NCBI GenBank assembly: GCA_902579285.1
Contig: CACHGA010000001.1
Coordinates: 62,001-126,000, forward strand
Length of the DNA stretch: 64,000 nucleotides
Reading direction: 5' to 3'
DNA from: an uncultured Pelagibacteraceae bacterium
GTDB taxonomy: Bacteria; Pseudomonadota; Alphaproteobacteria; Pelagibacterales; Pelagibacteraceae
Part shown: positions 1 to 9,858 of the stretch, in pieces
Position numbering within the stretch: the stretch's first letter is position 1
Layout of the letters: the number at the start of each line of letters is the position of its first letter
Translations under genes and position numbers: made by a program
The notes under the pieces: model-generated
Databases searched by the model: none
The model's input: the letters and a program-made list of their open reading frames with translations, nothing else
What the model was told of the DNA's origin: nothing

Positions 1-2
1 CT

Positions 3-791
3 GTAATATCAGTAATAAATCAAAAAGGTGGAGTCGGAAAGACAACGACGGTAATAAATCTTGCTAGCGCTTTAGCCCAAAAAGGCAAAAGGATTTTAGT
101 GGTAGACCTAGACCCGCAAGGGAACGCTACTACTGGCTTAGGCAAATCTAACAATGATGAGTCTAAAAGTATTTACAACGTGCTAATCGGTAAAACTTCA
201 GTTCAAAACGCAATCCAGGAAAGTAACATAAAAAATTTAGACTTAATCGGATCCAACGTGAATCTATCCGGTCTGGAAGTTGAAACAGCTAATGATGCAA
301 ATAAAGCTTTTCTTTTAAAGAAGATTTTATTAGAGGAAAATAAATCATTAATAAGAAGATACGAGAACATCTTTATTGACTGCCCACCCTCACTGAGTCT
401 CTTAACAATTATGTCATTAGTCTTAGCTGATGACTTATTAATACCACTGCAAACAGAATTTTTCGCTTTAGAGGGAATTTCCCAATTAGTTAAAACAATT
501 GATAGAATTAAGGTTAACCTAAATCCTGAACTTGGGATTAGAGGTGTGTTACTTACTATGTATGACAAGCGAAATAAGCTGTCATCTCAAGTTGATTTGG
601 AGGCAAGAAAACATTTTGAGGATAAAGTTTATAAGACAGTAGTTCCAAGAAATGTCAGATTGTCAGAGGCACCTTCACATGGAATGCCATGTATTGTTTA
701 TGACAAGAACTGTTCAGGCAGTAAATCATATATCAAACTCGCAGAAGAGTTTCTTGAACAAAATGATGAAAAAATAGGAAGTGCTGCATGA
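3..791 (+). CDS. parA: ParA chromosome partitioning ATPase, 5' truncated by window edge
   Basis: Frame is open from base 3 (VISVINQKGGVGKTTTVINLASALAQKGKRILVVDLDPQGNATTGLG), with the deviant Walker A KGGVGKTT upstream of the listed start at 99; followed by parB. Confidence 0.95.
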   Translation, partial: VISVINQKGGVGKTTTVINLASALAQKGKRILVVDLDPQGNATTGLGKSNNDESKSIYNVLIGKTSVQNAIQESNIKNLDLIGSNVNLSGLEVETANDANKAFLLKKILLEENKSLIRRYENIFIDCPPSLSLLTIMSLVLADDLLIPLQTEFFALEGISQLVKTIDRIKVNLNPELGIRGVLLTMYDKRNKLSSQVDLEARKHFEDKVYKTVVPRNVRLSEAPSHGMPCIVYDKNCSGSKSYIKLAEEFLEQNDEKIGSAA

Positions 792-1633
792 GTGCTCAAA
801 AAAAAGGACTCGGAAAAGGCTTATCGGCTTTATTTGGTGAAATAGAAAATAAAATTGATAATAAAAGAAATCAAAAAAATACCATTGCGATTTCAGACAT
901 TGAAAGAAATAAATATCAGCCAAGAATGATTTTCGATGAAGAAAAATTGGAAGAGCTGAGTTTGTCCATAAAAGAAAATGGAATAATACAGCCAATAGCT
1001 GTAAGACCAAATAAATATGATCCAGGAAAATTTGAAATTGTAGCTGGAGAACGAAGGTGGCTTGCCGCACAAAAAGCTGGATTAAATGAAGTTCCAGTTA
1101 TAGTTTTGAATATAGACGATCAAAAAAGTTTGGAAATTGCAATTGTTGAGAATGTTCAAAGACAGGATCTAAATATCATTGAGGAGGCAAAAGGATATCA
1201 AAGACTTAGTCAAGAGTTTGGATATGATCAAGATAAAATTTCAAAATTAATGTCTAAAAGCAGAAGTCATGTAAGCAACACTCTTAGACTATTAACCTTG
1301 CCAGGTGATGTAATCGGTCTGATAGAGGAAGGCAAATTGACGGCTGGTCAAGCTAGACCCTTAGTTGGGATGCCAAATGCTTCAGAAGTCGCAGAAAATA
1401 TAGCAAAAAAGAAGGTAGCTGCAAGACAAGTCGAGTCTATGGTGAAGGGAAAAAAAGGCAAAAAGACCGACACAATCGAAGATCCAAATATTATTTTCGT
1501 GAGAAATGAATTAGAAAGCAAGCTAGGGCTGAATGTCGAAATAATGAATAAAAAAAATAACTCAGGTAAGGTAGTTATCAAATATAAAACGTTAGACCAA
1601 TTTGAATTGATTTCTAAGCTTCTCACTAAGTAG
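788..1633 (+). CDS. parB: ParB partitioning protein
   Basis: KGLGKGLSALFGE N-terminus, ERRWLAAQKAGL box, HTH region; overlaps the parA stop. Confidence 0.95.
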   Translation: MSAQKKGLGKGLSALFGEIENKIDNKRNQKNTIAISDIERNKYQPRMIFDEEKLEELSLSIKENGIIQPIAVRPNKYDPGKFEIVAGERRWLAAQKAGLNEVPVIVLNIDDQKSLEIAIVENVQRQDLNIIEEAKGYQRLSQEFGYDQDKISKLMSKSRSHVSNTLRLLTLPGDVIGLIEEGKLTAGQARPLVGMPNASEVAENIAKKKVAARQVESMVKGKKGKKTDTIEDPNIIFVRNELESKLGLNVEIMNKKNNSGKVVIKYKTLDQFELISKLLTK

Positions 1634-2627
1634 AATTAGCGATTTTAAAAATTTTCACCAGTAAATTTTTTAACAAAATAGTGTTATAATTGCTCATTTT
1701 TGTTTTCATAATTATCTCGACATCTAAGATTGATTTTCTAACAACTTCAAGCTTGCTATAATTCCACTTGCTTGCTTGTCTCAAAATCACTGGTTTATCT
1801 TTCCAAAATACTTTTGGTTTTAAATTATCCAAAGCATAATTAATATTTTTTTCTTTTTCATTTTGTTTAATTAACATTGACAATTTCTGAACTCTTTGAT
1901 TTAGGCTATTTAAATAAAAAAAAATATTTTCATTTTGTAACGAGATAATACCGAGGCTTTTATTTAGTTTTCTTGCATCACCTTCCAAACAAGAATCTCT
2001 TAGGTCGTCAAAATTTAAATTATTTTCTTCATTCAAAAGATCTAGCAGCTGCTTCTCGTCAATCTTTTTATTTTGGAATAGTGACTTAATTTTTTGTATT
2101 TCATTAAACAAAACTTTTCTGTCTAAACCAGAGTTGTTTACTAATAAATTTATTATCTCTTGATTAATTCCTTTATAATCTTTAAGTTTTTCCCTAACAT
2201 ATTCCGCTAAAGTCCTGTGGTTATCTTGATAACAAGCAATTATCCCAGCCTTTTTATTTTTTTCAAATGCTGATCTAATTTTAGATTTTTTATCAAGATT
2301 TTGTCCAAATAGGACTAATTTAATATAATTTACTGAATCATCAATTATATCTTCAATTTTTGGAAGTATTTTGTCAGATATTTCATTAATAAATATGAGC
2401 TTGTTATCGTTAAACATTGATAAATTGTTAACTTGGTCGTTTAGCAACTTTTCATTTTTTATAATTTCGTCTTGATCAAATAGTATTTGTTCATAGTTGT
2501 AATACTTTTTTTTCAGTCCAATTTTAAACTCGTCTTTTAGACCTATATTTTCACCATAAAATAAAATTAAATTGTAATTATCAATTAATGATAAATTTTT
2601 CTCTAACAAAAAACTTTTTAAAATCAT
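1626..2627 (-). CDS. holA: DNA polymerase III delta subunit
   Basis: HolA-like domain pattern; sits in the leuS-lptE-holA order. Confidence 0.85.
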   Translation of the reverse strand: MILKSFLLEKNLSLIDNYNLILFYGENIGLKDEFKIGLKKKYYNYEQILFDQDEIIKNEKLLNDQVNNLSMFNDNKLIFINEISDKILPKIEDIIDDSVNYIKLVLFGQNLDKKSKIRSAFEKNKKAGIIACYQDNHRTLAEYVREKLKDYKGINQEIINLLVNNSGLDRKVLFNEIQKIKSLFQNKKIDEKQLLDLLNEENNLNFDDLRDSCLEGDARKLNKSLGIISLQNENIFFYLNSLNQRVQKLSMLIKQNEKEKNINYALDNLKPKVFWKDKPVILRQASKWNYSKLEVVRKSILDVEIIMKTKMSNYNTILLKNLLVKIFKIANST

Positions 2628-2629
2628 AT

Positions 2630-3100
2630 TTAATTAAATATGATATTAAGCTTTTTTGTAATCTGATCAGCTATATTCTTTACGCTATTATCCACAATTT
2701 TATTTTCACGGTTTAACGTGTCTAGATGCACTTTTGAGGCTTTAAAAGAATTGTTTTGAGAGAAAGTTTCTGAAAAAACCAGTTCTTTAGATTGTTCAGA
2801 TATAACATTCACACCAAAGTTTATAGTCACAGTATATTCAGAGGTAGCACCTAAAGAATTTTTATTTGAAACTACTTTTTGTTTGGACGCATTAATTTCA
2901 AGAATTAAACTATTTTTAGCACCTTCAACTTCAGTAAAATAATTACCTAGTGTTAATGATAGTTTTTTATCTCCAGATATATTTACTTCTGTAATGCTAA
3001 AATTTTGATTTTGACCTGTTAATAATGGTCGATAACCACAGCCTTGTAGTAAGTTAAAAATTAAAATAACAAAAAGAAGTTTTTTAAAAATTTTCATCAT
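2630..3100 (-). CDS. lptE: LPS-assembly lipoprotein LptE-like
   Basis: Lipoprotein signal (NLLQGCGYRPLL) directly downstream of leuS. Confidence 0.8.
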   Translation of the reverse strand: MMKIFKKLLFVILIFNLLQGCGYRPLLTGQNQNFSITEVNISGDKKLSLTLGNYFTEVEGAKNSLILEINASKQKVVSNKNSLGATSEYTVTINFGVNVISEQSKELVFSETFSQNNSFKASKVHLDTLNRENKIVDNSVKNIADQITKKLNIIFN

Positions 3101-5634
3101 TATCCAGCAATAATAAAGTTTATTATTTTATTTTTAACAAAAATATTTTTTATAATTTTTTTATCTTTAAGATTCCTCTGGATATTCTCAATTTTTTTAG
3201 CTTCAATTAGCACATCTTTCTCAGATAGATCCTTTTTTGTAGTAATAAGGCCTCTTTTTTTACCATTAATTTGAACAACCAAAGTAACTTCTTGTTTGTC
3301 CAATAGCGACTTGCTGCCCTTCGGCCACTGTATTTCGCTATAGAAATTTTTACCCTCTAATTTAGATAAGCACTCGCAGGACAAATGAGGAGCAAAAGGT
3401 AGTAATATTTTCAAAAAATGTGTCTGATAAGTTTTAAATTTTTCATTACTTATTTTTTTCTCAATACTATTTTCAAATAGTGAGGTTATCTCATATATTT
3501 TTGCTATAGCCACATTTAATTGAAATTTTTCAATTAAATCAGTGATTCTGAAAATGTATTCATTAAATTTTAAACCAAAATTTTTTTCATCATCATTTTT
3601 AACTTGTTTCCTATCTAAAATTCTTTGATTTAAAGTCCATATTCTTTGAATAAATTTGTGTGAAGCAGAAACACCAGCAGTAGACCATTGAACATCTCTT
3701 TCAGGCGGACTATCTGAAAGAATAAACCATCTTACTGCATCAGCACCATAAATTTTAATCATACTTTCTGGGTCTACAATATTTTTTTTAGATTTTGACA
3801 TTGCTTCTGATGCGCCTACTTTAATTTTAGATCCATCAATTTTTGATTTAATTCCAATTTTTGTGTTTTCAATCTGGTCAGGACTTAACCATTTACCTTT
3901 CTCATCTTGATATGTTTCGTGACAAACCATTCCTTGAGTAAACAAACCTTTAAAAGGTTCTTTAATATTAATTGCTTTATTACAGAATTTTATTGCACGC
4001 ATAAAAAATCTTGAATAAAGAAGATGTAAAATTGCATGCTCAATTCCTCCAATATATTGATCAACTGGCATCCAGTATTTAAAAGATTCCTCATCAAATG
4101 CCTTTGATTTAATTTTTGGAGAACAAAACCTTATAAAATACCATGAAGAGTCTACAAAAGTATCTAACGTGTCAGTTTCCCTTGTTGCCTCCTCACCTGT
4201 CTTTTTATACTTAGTTTTCTTCCACGTTGGATGTGTATCTAGAGGATTACCTTTTGAATTTACATCTATATTTTCTGGTAACTTAATTGGAAGTTCACTT
4301 TTATCGACTGGTACAACTTCGCCATTTTTAAGATATATCATAGGTATCGGACAACCCCAATATCTTTGCCTTGATACTCCCCAATCTTTTAGTCTGAAAG
4401 TTATTTTCTTTTTACCTATCTTCTTATTCTCAATTTCTTTAACAATTTTCTGTTTAGCTTCAGAAATTGTGAAGTCATTTAAAAATCCAGAATTTATTAA
4501 AACTCCATCGCCTGTATATGCTTCATTTTTTTGATAAGTCTGGTTAGTATCTTTAGGTTTTACAACAGGAATAATCTCAATATTATATTTGTTTGCAAAT
4601 TCAAAATCTCTTTGGTCATGCGCTGGACACCCAAATATTGCACCTGTTCCATAATCCATAAGAATAAAATTTGAGATATAAATAGGAATTTTTTTATTCT
4701 TAATAAAAGGATGTTCAGCCTCCAAATCTGTTTTAAAACCAATCTTTTCAGCATTAGCAATTGCCTCTTCAGTAGTTCCAACCTGAGAGCATTCTTTTTT
4801 AAAATCCAAAAATTTAGGCAATTTTTTGTACTTTTCACATATTGGATGATCAATAGATACCGCTAAAAAGGTTGCTCCAAAAATTGTATCAGGGCGAGTG
4901 GTAAACACTTTAATAAATTCTTTAATGCCTGATACTTTGAAGTTTATTTCACACCCCACAGATTTTCCTATCCAATTTTTTTGCATTAATTTAACTCTTT
5001 CTGGCCACCCTTTAAGAGTCTCTAAATCCTCAAGCAATTCTTCAGAAAATTTTGAAATATTAAAAAACCATTGAAACAATTTTTTTCTTTCTACTATGGC
5101 ATTTGATCGCCAGCCTCTCCCATCAATTACTTGTTCATTAGCTAAAACAGATTTTTCTACTGGATCCCAATTTACATAAGTTTCTTTTCTTACAACTAAA
5201 CCTTTATTATAAAAGTCAATAAATAACTCTTGTTGATGTTTGTAATATTCTTCATCGCAAGTAGAAATTTCAAGATCCCAGTCTATTGAAAGACCCAACA
5301 ATTTGAGCTGATGTTTCATTGCAGATATGTTTTTTTTGGTCCATTCTTTTGGATTTAAATTGTTTTCTCTTGCCGCATTCTCTGCTGGTAGACCAAAAGA
5401 GTCCCATCCCATTGGATGTAATACATTAAATCCATTCATCATTTTGTATCTTGCTATAACATCTCCAATTGCATAGTTTCTTACATGACCCATATGAATT
5501 TTTCCAGATGGGTATGGAAACATTTCTAGACAATAAAATTTTTTATTTTTATCTGTATTTTTAAATTTATTTTTTTTTTCAGACCAGTACGATTGCCATT
5601 TTTTATCTATGTTTGATATATTGATTTTATCCAT
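3100..5634 (-). CDS. leuS: Leucyl-tRNA synthetase
   Basis: [15 protein letters not shown] (HIGH) and [11 protein letters not shown] (KMSKS) motifs; full length. Confidence 0.98.
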   Translation of the reverse strand: MDKINISNIDKKWQSYWSEKKNKFKNTDKNKKFYCLEMFPYPSGKIHMGHVRNYAIGDVIARYKMMNGFNVLHPMGWDSFGLPAENAARENNLNPKEWTKKNISAMKHQLKLLGLSIDWDLEISTCDEEYYKHQQELFIDFYNKGLVVRKETYVNWDPVEKSVLANEQVIDGRGWRSNAIVERKKLFQWFFNISKFSEELLEDLETLKGWPERVKLMQKNWIGKSVGCEINFKVSGIKEFIKVFTTRPDTIFGATFLAVSIDHPICEKYKKLPKFLDFKKECSQVGTTEEAIANAEKIGFKTDLEAEHPFIKNKKIPIYISNFILMDYGTGAIFGCPAHDQRDFEFANKYNIEIIPVVKPKDTNQTYQKNEAYTGDGVLINSGFLNDFTISEAKQKIVKEIENKKIGKKKITFRLKDWGVSRQRYWGCPIPMIYLKNGEVVPVDKSELPIKLPENIDVNSKGNPLDTHPTWKKTKYKKTGEEATRETDTLDTFVDSSWYFIRFCSPKIKSKAFDEESFKYWMPVDQYIGGIEHAILHLLYSRFFMRAIKFCNKAINIKEPFKGLFTQGMVCHETYQDEKGKWLSPDQIENTKIGIKSKIDGSKIKVGASEAMSKSKKNIVDPESMIKIYGADAVRWFILSDSPPERDVQWSTAGVSASHKFIQRIWTLNQRILDRKQVKNDDEKNFGLKFNEYIFRITDLIEKFQLNVAIAKIYEITSLFENSIEKKISNEKFKTYQTHFLKILLPFAPHLSCECLSKLEGKNFYSEIQWPKGSKSLLDKQEVTLVVQINGKKRGLITTKKDLSEKDVLIEAKKIENIQRNLKDKKIIKNIFVKNKIINFIIAG

Positions 5635-5665
5635 AGAAATTAAATAATTAAAAAGTTATTTTCTA

Positions 5666-6208
5666 CTAACTTTTCTTTTTTTTCTTTTTTGACTCCGCAT
5701 CTAGTAAAGCCGCTTTTTTTATTATATCCGACCTAATTGTATCTTCCAATCTATTCGAAGTTATTTTTGTTATTATACAATTTTCTTGCAACTTGCAGGT
5801 TTTTTTATGAATAATAATTTTTAAACTGTCAGCTCTAATTTGATTAGATAAAAATCTAATAGTAAATTTTAATGAGTCATTTGTTGTGTTAGAATCTGTA
5901 TACCAGTCTGTGATTATCATTCCACCTGAGTAATCTACAGTGACCAATGGCATAAAATCTATAACATCAAATGTTGCTCTCCATAAAGGATTTGAAGTAC
6001 TGAATTCATAATTAGTCCCTTTTTTACCACCAAACAAATCTCCAGCACTTACTCCACGACCCTCTTCAATATTTTTTCGGGCCCTCTCTCTTCCATCTGA
6101 TGGAATTGTTCTTGCATCTCCAGGCTTAGGTAGTTTAAAGCCGCCCCCACAGGAGTTAAGGAATAACGAAATGAGTAAAATTATTGCAAATTTCTTTAAA
6201 AACTTCAT
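5666..6208 (-). CDS. DUF3576-like lipoprotein
   Basis: Signal/lipobox NSCGGG; family resemblance by eye, upstream of leuS as often seen in alphaproteobacteria. Confidence 0.6.
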   Translation of the reverse strand: MKFLKKFAIILLISLFLNSCGGGFKLPKPGDARTIPSDGRERARKNIEEGRGVSAGDLFGGKKGTNYEFSTSNPLWRATFDVIDFMPLVTVDYSGGMIITDWYTDSNTTNDSLKFTIRFLSNQIRADSLKIIIHKKTCKLQENCIITKITSNRLEDTIRSDIIKKAALLDAESKKKKKKS

Positions 6209-6394
6209 AGTTGGATAATTTTTTATAATCTCAAAGGTTGCACATTAACACTAAAAAAGCTCTATTTTTGTGTGCTATTTATACAACACAGTCAAGAAAA
6301 ATACCATAAAATAGCACTAAAATATGAAAAATTAATGAATTTTGGGTAATTTCCTAACAGTTTATTTAAATAAACAAACAACATGGAGATAAAC

Positions 6395-7402
6395 ATGAAA
6401 AACATAACAAAAGTGGGTCTATCTGCATTAGCTGGAGCACTGGCATTTACATCTGCACAAGCAGGTTCAATGTCAATTTCTGGTTCAATGGAAGCTAGTT
6501 ACACTACAAAAGGTGGGGCGAGTTCATCTCAACCACTTGGTATGGACAAAGAACTTTCAATTACTGGTTCAGGTGAATTAGATAATGGAGTTGGTGTTGC
6601 ATACAAACAAACAACCTCAGACGCTTTAGCATTTAGCGACTCAGAACTTGTGTTCACGGGCGTTCCAATGTTAGGCGATGCTTCAATTGCGTTAACATCT
6701 ACTGGTTCACCAATCAGTGCGATCGATGACGTAACTCCAACAGCTTTCGAAGAAGCGAACGCTGCAGTAGGATCAATTGACGATGTTAATGGTTCAGATG
6801 GTACTTATGGTATCAGATATACATTAGCTGATGCTTTTGGTTCTGGAGTAAAAGTTGACGCAATGTACTTCTACCAACACGGCGCAGGAGATGCTAATGC
6901 TGACAACGGCGTAGCAAGTGCTGACAACGGTAACGAAGATGGTTTCGAACTTACCCTACAAGGTTCAGTCCCAATGGTTGACGGACTAAGTCTTGGAGTA
7001 GGTTATGCTGAACTTAACAAGTCAAGCAAAGAAACAGCTGGAGTAAGCGATCTGGACCAATTAGAAGGTACTGCCTATGCTAAATACAGCGTTGGTGCTT
7101 TTAGTCTAGGTGCTCAAAGAAGTCTTGTTAACCAAGCCGGTCTTAACGATGTCTTATTTGATACAACTTACCTAGGTATTTCATATGCTGTAAGTGATAA
7201 TCTTTCACTTTCTTACAATGAAATTGAGTCAAATAAAAACCAAGGTGGTTTGGATATTGACCAAGACCTAGATTCAATTAGCGTTTCATACACAATGGGT
7301 GGAATGACAATTGGTGTCCTAGACGCTGATTCATCTAACGATTCTTACAGTGCAGGATCATCTAAATCTGCAAGATCAGTTTCGATGTCAATTGCGTTTT
7401 AA
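6395..7402 (+). CDS. Outer-membrane porin
   Basis: Signal peptide MKNITKVGLSALAGALAFTSAQA, beta-barrel pattern, C-terminal ...SVSMSIAF. GGAG at 6386-6389 favours start 6395 over 6383. Confidence 0.85.
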   Translation: MKNITKVGLSALAGALAFTSAQAGSMSISGSMEASYTTKGGASSSQPLGMDKELSITGSGELDNGVGVAYKQTTSDALAFSDSELVFTGVPMLGDASIALTSTGSPISAIDDVTPTAFEEANAAVGSIDDVNGSDGTYGIRYTLADAFGSGVKVDAMYFYQHGAGDANADNGVASADNGNEDGFELTLQGSVPMVDGLSLGVGYAELNKSSKETAGVSDLDQLEGTAYAKYSVGAFSLGAQRSLVNQAGLNDVLFDTTYLGISYAVSDNLSLSYNEIESNKNQGGLDIDQDLDSISVSYTMGGMTIGVLDADSSNDSYSAGSSKSARSVSMSIAF

Positions 7403-7405
7403 AGA

Positions 7406-7987
7406 CTAATAAGTTTTTTTAAAAAAAGCCGGTATATATTTACCGGCTTTTTTTTTATCTGAAGACATAGCACAAGCAACAATATTTAGATTTTTAGTTT
7501 GATTAAAATTATAACTATTTATCCCACCTAATGCTATAAAACCTAATTTAAAATAACGAGTTAACAAATTAAATTTAACTTTCCCTAAAAAAGTTTTTTT
7601 ATTTTTATATTTTGTCTTAAAGATTCTGGATAAAACAATTTGCGAGCATCCCTGTTTAATTTTTTCATGTATTTCCCCAGCATTATGTGCGCTTCCAATA
7701 ATTTTCATGTTATTGTTAAAACTTTTTAAATGCTTATAATATTTTTTATTCCAGGCAGATATATAAAAATTATTAGTCTTTAATAAAAATAATAGCTTTA
7801 AATTATTTGCAACAAAAAAGCTAATTTTTCTGCTTTTACAATTTTTGGCGAACCTTTTTAGTTTTTGATTGTTTATTTCTTTTTGTTTCCTTAAAATTAA
7901 AATAGCACCTGTTTTTTTAACTTGATCTAGGTTAATCTCATTAACATTATCAACAATAAAATATATATTTTTTAAAGCCATGAGCAT
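7406..7987 (-). CDS. Diverged thiamine-phosphate synthase (ThiE/TenI)-like protein
   Basis: TIM-barrel-like pattern ending FIALGGINSYN; N-terminal substrate motifs poorly conserved. Start may be residue 3 (7981). Confidence 0.5.
   Translation of the reverse strand: MLMALKNIYFIVDNVNEINLDQVKKTGAILILRKQKEINNQKLKRFAKNCKSRKISFFVANNLKLLFLLKTNNFYISAWNKKYYKHLKSFNNNMKIIGSAHNAGEIHEKIKQGCSQIVLSRIFKTKYKNKKTFLGKVKFNLLTRYFKLGFIALGGINSYNFNQTKNLNIVACAMSSDKKKAGKYIPAFFKKTY
7421..7456. terminator. Bidirectional intrinsic terminator between porin and the convergent thiE-like gene
   Basis: AAAGCCGGTA (7425-7434), loop TATATT, TACCGGCTTT (7441-7450); flanked by A-tract and T-tract. Confidence 0.85.
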
Positions 7988-8642
7988 TGAAACTATAAAT
8001 AAATTAATATCAATTCAAGAAAACATTAAAAATTCAAATATTAAAAATGTGAACCCAGCCCAGATAATTTGTGTGTCCAAGACTTTTGCGCTATCAAAAT
8101 TATTGCCTTTGATAGATTATGGCCATCGCCATTTTGGAGAGAACAAAGTACAAGAAGCCGAGGCAAAATGGTCTGAGATAAAAAAAAATAAAAAAGATAT
8201 TAAATTACATATGGTTGGTAGACTTCAAACCAATAAAGTAAAAAAAGCAGTGAAGATTTTTGATTTTATTCATTCCGTTGACAGCAAAAAGCTAGCAGAT
8301 TCGCTAAAAAAACGGGAAATAGAAATAAATAAAAAATTATCTTATTTTATTCAAATAAATTTGGGAAATGAAGTTCAGAAGGGCGGTATAAATAAAAATG
8401 AGGCAAAAAGTTTTTTAGATTATTGTAATGGTAAACTCGATATCAATGTTATTGGCTTGATGGCTATCCCCCCATTTGATGAAAATCCTGAGAAATATTT
8501 TAATGATATTTCAAGTTTAAATTCCAAATTAGGTTTAAAACATTTGAGTTTAGGCATGTCAAATGATTACAATCTCGCAAGTAAATATGGCTCAACCTTT
8601 GTAAGAATTGGTTCAGCTATATTAGGAGAGAGAAAAAGTTAA
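7980..8642 (+). CDS. PLP homeostasis protein YggS/PROSC family
   Basis: HFGENKVQEAEAKW, HMVGRLQTNK, LSLGMSNDYNLA, VRIGSAILGER motifs. Confidence 0.95.
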   Translation: MSIETINKLISIQENIKNSNIKNVNPAQIICVSKTFALSKLLPLIDYGHRHFGENKVQEAEAKWSEIKKNKKDIKLHMVGRLQTNKVKKAVKIFDFIHSVDSKKLADSLKKREIEINKKLSYFIQINLGNEVQKGGINKNEAKSFLDYCNGKLDINVIGLMAIPPFDENPEKYFNDISSLNSKLGLKHLSLGMSNDYNLASKYGSTFVRIGSAILGERKS

Positions 8643-9130
8643 TTTATAATTAAATTTGTTTTTTTTGTTATTAATGTTAAGATTTTAAAAAAATCTTTTT
8701 TCTTCACACCAATACATCCTTTAGTACCTTTAAAGTTTTTTTCTGCGAGATGCAAAAAAATTGCACTTCCAGCTCCTTTTTTAATTGGACTTGTATTGAA
8801 ATCCAATACTAAAATAAAATCATAAATACCTTTTTGCATATATAATTTTTCTGCCCTGTGTTTGAATGGAAAATATATTAATTTATTATAGTGTTTTGAA
8901 GCTGGATCATCACACCATCCCATATTTTTATTGATAGATTTTTTTTTAATTTTGCATCGAAAACCTGGGACTCTATCTTTCCTGTAAAGTAATAATATAA
9001 ATTTAAATTTGCCCTTAGGGGTTTTTTGATCCCCTTCTCTTTTATAAGAAGTCAGCCCCCTTTTTCCTATTGAGCATTTTATTTTATAGTTATAAAAGTA
9101 AAGATATTTTTTTTTTAAAATAATATGCAT
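8639..9130 (-). CDS. L,D-transpeptidase (YkuD) family protein
   Basis: TPKGKFKF and IFLHLAEKNFKGTKGCIGV catalytic region. Confidence 0.8.
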   Translation of the reverse strand: MHIILKKKYLYFYNYKIKCSIGKRGLTSYKREGDQKTPKGKFKFILLLYRKDRVPGFRCKIKKKSINKNMGWCDDPASKHYNKLIYFPFKHRAEKLYMQKGIYDFILVLDFNTSPIKKGAGSAIFLHLAEKNFKGTKGCIGVKKKDFFKILTLITKKTNLIIN

Positions 9131-9745
9131 AATAATTATTCAATTAACGTTGCCTGCTTATGTGAGAAAAATTTTACCAAGTCTTTAGAAGAAATAAAAT
9201 CTTTTTTTTCATTTAAAATGTTTATACTTAACTTAAATTCAGAAAAACACAAAAATTCAAATTTTGACGCAATAATTGTAGATCATGAAATGTTTGATAA
9301 AATTCCCGAAAACTTATTAAGTTTACCAAAAATTCTTATAAATAAGAAAAAAAATACAACTAACAAAGCAGAAATAACATTTAAATTACCATTAAACATA
9401 CTCAAGTTTAACAAGGACGTTATTGAATTATGCAAAAAGAATGAATTTCAAAAAAATTCATTGATTAAAATAAAAAATTATATACTTGATAAAAATCAAA
9501 GAACTTTGAAAAAAGGGGAAAAAGTTTTAAAAATTACGGAGAAAGAGATTAATTTTATTTGTACTTTAAAAACTTCAGAATTTCCTTTAAACAAAAAGTA
9601 TATATTGGAAAAAATTTGGCTATATTCTTCTGAAACAGAAACACACACAATAGAAACTCATATTTATAGATTAAGACAGAAAATCAAAGAAACCTTTAAT
9701 GATGAAGACTTTATAAAAAGTACGAAAGATGGGTACTCATTTTGA
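9125..9745 (+). CDS. OmpR/PhoB-type winged-helix response regulator with degenerate receiver
   Basis: C-terminal ITEKEINFICTL...VETHIYRLRQKI-like wHTH (TIETHIYRLRQKIKETF, STKDGYSF). Confidence 0.75.
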   Translation: MHNNYSINVACLCEKNFTKSLEEIKSFFSFKMFILNLNSEKHKNSNFDAIIVDHEMFDKIPENLLSLPKILINKKKNTTNKAEITFKLPLNILKFNKDVIELCKKNEFQKNSLIKIKNYILDKNQRTLKKGEKVLKITEKEINFICTLKTSEFPLNKKYILEKIWLYSSETETHTIETHIYRLRQKIKETFNDEDFIKSTKDGYSF

Positions 9746-9858
9746 AAAGAAGAAATAAATTTGCCAGAGATTTGTTTTCTGCAAAATATAAAAAAAGAAT
9801 TATAAAACCAAAAAAAGGCAAAGGAAGCTATAGTCGAAAAAAAATTAAGAAAGTCTAG
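9742..9858 (+). CDS. arfA: ArfA-like alternative ribosome-rescue factor (38 aa, TTG start)
   Basis: Unlisted ORF translated by hand: (M)KRRNKFARDLFSAKYKKRIIKPKKGKGSYSRKKIKKV*. It carries an ArfA-type LF...KR...KKGKGSYxRK core. Start overlaps the upstream stop (TTGA). Confidence 0.75.
   Translation: MKRRNKFARDLFSAKYKKRIIKPKKGKGSYSRKKIKKV

Noticed and set aside
726-1070. 114-aa minus-strand Phe-rich ORF over parB
   Set aside because: Shadow of Lys/Glu-rich ParB coding sequence.
1-1640. parS sites near parAB
   Set aside because: No TGTTTCACGTGAAACA-like palindrome seen by eye near parAB or elsewhere in the window; a matrix scan would be needed.
4169-4534. 121-aa plus-strand ORF inside leuS
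   Set aside because: Antisense to conserved LeuS; no recognisable domain.
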